From: Lepidodermella squamata
Taxonomy: Eukaryota > Gastrotricha
NCBI GenBank assembly: GCA_047495785.1
Contig: JBLDXI010000006.1
Location: forward strand, 372,001 to 436,000
DNA length: 64,000 nt
Reading direction: 5' to 3'
The position numbers and the translations under genes are program-made. Under the pieces are notes generated by a model. That model was not told the DNA's origin, did no database searches, and saw nothing but the letters and a program-made list of their open reading frames with translations. Below, piece after piece: positions 60,866 through 64,000 of the stretch (position 1 is its first letter; each line of letters starts with the position of its first letter).

Positions 60866-62564
60866 ATCGCACGAAATAGGTATCTAAAATTATGTAAAAA
60901 ATCTAGACGAAAGTAATAACTGAACATGTTTGTTTGTTGAAATTATGAGTGGTCAATTTTCCCACGTATTAAATAATTAAGAAAAAGCGGGGTAATAAAT
61001 AATGAAACACCCAGCAGCTCGAAACTGATCTAATTCGATCTGGACAATTTTCGACACTCTGTGGACACCCTGTTTTGTGTTACGCAATATTGACAAGCTG
61101 GCGGACATTTTTTTTTAAACATAGAAGTGTCCCGCTGCCAAACTCTTTAGCCGCTTTAAATCGAGAAGTGGGTTAATTTGACTATCTTTAAATTAGCCCT
61201 AATTATAATCCTTAAGACACCACTTCTGCCCTGTTGCATCATCGCCTAAAACAGGCAGGGTCGGAAAAATTAGAGAAACTACACGGGAAAAGGTTCAGAA
61301 ATTTTAAAATGAGAGGCGAAGTCATAACTCATGGCCAGAAAAATTAAACAAAAATGCAGAATTTCATGTGAATGGTAATGAATTATAAATGAAATTTAAT
61401 AAAAATCCGGAGAGATTAGGCCCATTACCGAGAATTACCGAACAGGTAAACATCGGGTTTTCCCGGGTTTTATTCGGCAAATTTGTGGATAAAGAATGGG
61501 TTCAATTTCAAATATCGGTTCAATTTTCTAAAAAAAAATTGCGCCACTGATGGCACACGCTGTATAGAGTAATTCCTTATTGCACAATCGTGGAAAATTG
61601 ACAATCGAGGAGCATTTTAATTACTAATTTTTGACAACGTACAATTCCTCGTGTTATATAGCGGTTTAAACATACGGCGAACGATTTTGTCCCAGTTCGA
61701 CGCCAGGTTATAGGAATATTTAGGAGAGAAATAACGGAAAAAGCAGGACAAAGTCCCTATTTCGGTTGTACTAAAATCATGTCGCGAAAAATTTACGCTG
61801 GTCTTCAAATGGTCGCCACTATTCTCGCGTTATCAATCATGTTTCAAGAGCAGCGAATAATGTATCGAATTATACTCACTTGATAGGTGTATATATAAAT
61901 GTTGGCGCATGACCTAGAAAAAGCTGAGGTCGCGTCAACACGCATGATTTAAATTGACTTATTTTGCACGGGTTGTAACGGGTATTCGATGTTTTTATTT
62001 CGATGAACATATTCTCAGCTTGTCAATGTTTAGTAGCCGGTATTGTGTTTTTCATTTGGCAGCGCCCTCGAAAATTGGTCAAAAGTGAGACTTGGGCAAA
62101 TGTAACAAAAATGTTGGTCAAGTGGCTATTTCCGAATAACCGGACAGTTTTAGTACCTAATTAAAATTCAAAGAATTGTCATTCCATAGAATATAAGGAT
62201 CTTGCGCGAAATAATTAGTTGCGCGCATATTAAGTGTGCGCGAAATGTCGCGAGCACTAATTTTATTGGGTACGCGTACAACAACTTTTTCCCATCAATA
62301 TTTTCGCGCATCGACCTTATACTCAATCGATAGAGAATTTCCTAAATTTTTATTTGACATAAAAACCGCCAGATTATTCGAAAGTAGCTATTTGACATCA
62401 GTCCAAAATGTCCCGAAAAATTAGGAAACCAAAAACTCAATAATTGCTTTCAATAATTGTCGTAACATTTTACTTGATAATTTAACAAAATTAGCGAAAA
62501 TTTTACATCATTTCATACAATTTTTTGGTATCCATATAGATATCAAATTATTATAATTTGTATT
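60866..62564. other. Intergenic between receptor copies 5 and 6
   Basis: Holds a mariner-like piece at about 61284-61563. Open frames at 61617-61808 and 62236-62424 have no support. Confidence 0.45.
61284..61563. mobile_element. Mariner-like miniature element, diverged
   Basis: Shares GAGGCGAAGTCA, CTCATGGCCAGAAAA, TTACCGAACAGGTAAACATC and TTTTCCCGGGTTTT with the intact copy at 33204-33588 and ends GGCACACGCTG next to TA. The left terminus is eroded. Confidence 0.6.
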
Positions 62565-64000
62565 TCACATGATTTTAGGATCTAGAGATGGCAAGCCGAT
62601 GAGGCTGTATTGCCTCTCGCACGCGTCCGCCTCCATTAGGTGCAGGTCGAGGAAAAGCCGTGTTAGATGCTGCAAATCTGGCCGGTAATTCGCCAGACTG
62701 ACGGTGACACTCTTCAGGGTACCTTCAAACTGGGGAATCAATTTGTAAAATACGCTTTCGAAGCATTGCCGCCGAAAATCGCCGTTGGAACAGCTTTCGG
62801 CCCAGTACCAGTTGAGAATTTTTAGCATTTCGGTCTGCAAATTGTGGACGAGTAACGGCATTCTCAGCATGGAACTATCAGCTGAAAAAAATTAAAATTA
62901 AATTAAGAATAATCCTAAATTAAATTTCACAATTTTTTGAAAATTATTAAAAATTAAAAAAAATTAAGTGAGCATTTCATACCTCGAAAAAACGAAACAG
63001 CTTGAACGAGGCTGATTTCAACGAACGTCGGCTGCCACGCTTCCATAACGGCCGCAATTTTGGCAATAATTTCAATTTGATTCTTGTGATGCGGGAAAAA
63101 TTTCATGAAAATTCGAGCCGATTCTGGTTGAATGCCGTAAAAGTGGTCGAGACACGCCGGTAGTGACACTTGAAGGATGGCAACTGTGACAAAAGATTTC
63201 GAAAATAAGTGGCACCAGTCGCAGTTGGGCAATTTCGGGGCGATGGGACGCAGGGCTTTGGCGAATTCAACGCCGGCAAGCAGCATTTCGCCGAAACCAG
63301 ACATGATCAGCGTCCAGAGAGAAACATCGCTAAAATAAAAAGAATGGCTCATTTATTTCCGATCATATTCGGACATAAATTCTAAGAGCTGAGGATTCCA
63401 TACAAAATAAGAAAATTGAAAAATTGAAAAATTCAGATTTTTGAGAAAGGAGGAAAGGCGCTGAATTCTAAGCAAAACAGAATTTTCCCGCAAAAACCTC
63501 GATTTTTTTAAAATCGAACAAAAATGGGTTTTTATTCGTAAAATTCCGCTTTTCTACGATAGGTTAGGCTTGGTAATTTCTGATTTTTCTGTAATTTTTA
63601 TTATTTTTTATTAATTTTTGGCAATTTTAAACGATTTTGCGAAGTTTGGCATATTAGGGGTAATTTTAGATGCTCATTTGCATATGCAACACGCTTAAAA
63701 TTGAGTAAAATTATAGCAATAATTCAGAAATCAGGAAAGATGGAGCTTCAATAACTTCAAGATAAATTCAGAATTTTCTAAAAATTACTTTTGATTTGGC
63801 TTGCAAGACCAGTTGATAGATTCCATAACTGACAATTCAGTGGTGGCGCGTAGAAGAAACATCAATTTTTGCTCCGTCATGATGCCATCAACGGACAAAT
63901 TAATGCCAGAATATTCACGTTCTTCTTGTTGATTTTCCGCTGAAATTGCCGGCGCAAACATCACGGCCAAGCACCTGTCGTAGGTGCATTTAACGCAAAG
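62565..64000 (-). CDS. Divergent nuclear hormone receptor, copy 6 (5' end beyond the window)
   Basis: Exon 1 runs from the window edge to 63789, exon 2 is 62983-63329 (347 nt), exon 3 62565-62881 (317 nt). The visible exon-1 part starts in the second finger (CVKCTYDRCLAVMF), followed by GIMTEQKLMFLLRATTELSV. Exon 2: EMLLAGVEFAKALRPIAPKL, VMEAWQPTFVEISLVQAVSF. Exon 3: VHNLQTEMLKILNWYWAES, LANYRPDLQHLTRLFLDLHL, LIGLPSLDPKIM. The most diverged copy of the array. Intron 1 is 459 nt. Confidence 0.78.

Overview
The window looks like animal DNA, most likely from a nematode. Genes are small and split by introns of about 50-60 nt with GTAAG-type donors and TTTCAG/TTTAG acceptors. Single-domain Ly6 proteins and divergent nuclear receptors occur in large tandem families. 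Base composition is AT-rich. One caution is a TTAGGG-type telomere-like array at 53.5 kb, because the common nematode repeat is TTAGGC. No bacterial-style operons, rRNA or convincing tRNA genes were seen.

Three expanding families fill the window. (1) Ly6/three-finger genes (0-44 kb): eleven intact genes, one triple-domain secreted gene (30.0-30.8 kb), and several relics (2.5, 6.2, 12.0, 12.9, 18.0, 18.5, 23.9 kb). Nearly all share one design: a short signal-peptide exon, one intron in phase 1, and a second exon carrying the cysteine domain and usually a GPI-type hydrophobic tail. (2) A four-helix membrane family I do not recognise, six genes (9.1, 31.0, 32.7, 38.5, 39.7, 43.9 kb), in two subtypes A and B. 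It has a conserved RG(D/N) in the loop after helix 1 and a YGC-x2-(F/Y)GC-x-N motif before helix 4. (3) Six divergent nuclear-hormone-receptor genes head to tail on the minus strand (45.6 kb to the right edge). Exon 2 is 347 nt in five copies and 350 nt in the first, exon 3 is 317 nt in all six, and the zinc-finger exon is eroding.

The best candidate for an undescribed system is a repeated cassette. In transcription order, a B-type four-helix gene, an A-type four-helix gene and a Ly6 gene lie together on the minus strand at 34.0-30.0 kb and again at 40.4-37.7 kb. A partial A-Ly6 cassette lies at 9.8-8.5 kb. A and Ly6 genes are only 141-303 bp apart (operon-like) in all three. This suggests that the membrane proteins and Ly6 proteins work together at the cell surface.

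Other genes are an intronless aldo-keto reductase broken by one frameshift (21.5 kb), a secreted cysteine-rich protein with a 66-bp-repeat mucin-like tail (15.3 kb), a helicase C-terminal fragment of PIF1/Helitron type (25.8 kb) and LINE relics (1.1, 17.4, 24.8 kb). Mobile DNA is rich. There is a 2.1-kb element with ~455-bp inverted repeats and an 8-bp target duplication (26.5-28.6 kb), a hAT-type element inside a nested foldback insertion within a receptor intron (51.4-53.8 kb), Tigger- and mariner-like miniature elements, GC-core hairpins, and a ~55-bp dispersed palindromic repeat.

Community-type tandem duplication, inversion and relic formation explain most of the remaining sequence. Coordinates of exons come from reading splice signals and checking frame closure by hand; they are predictions without transcript evidence.
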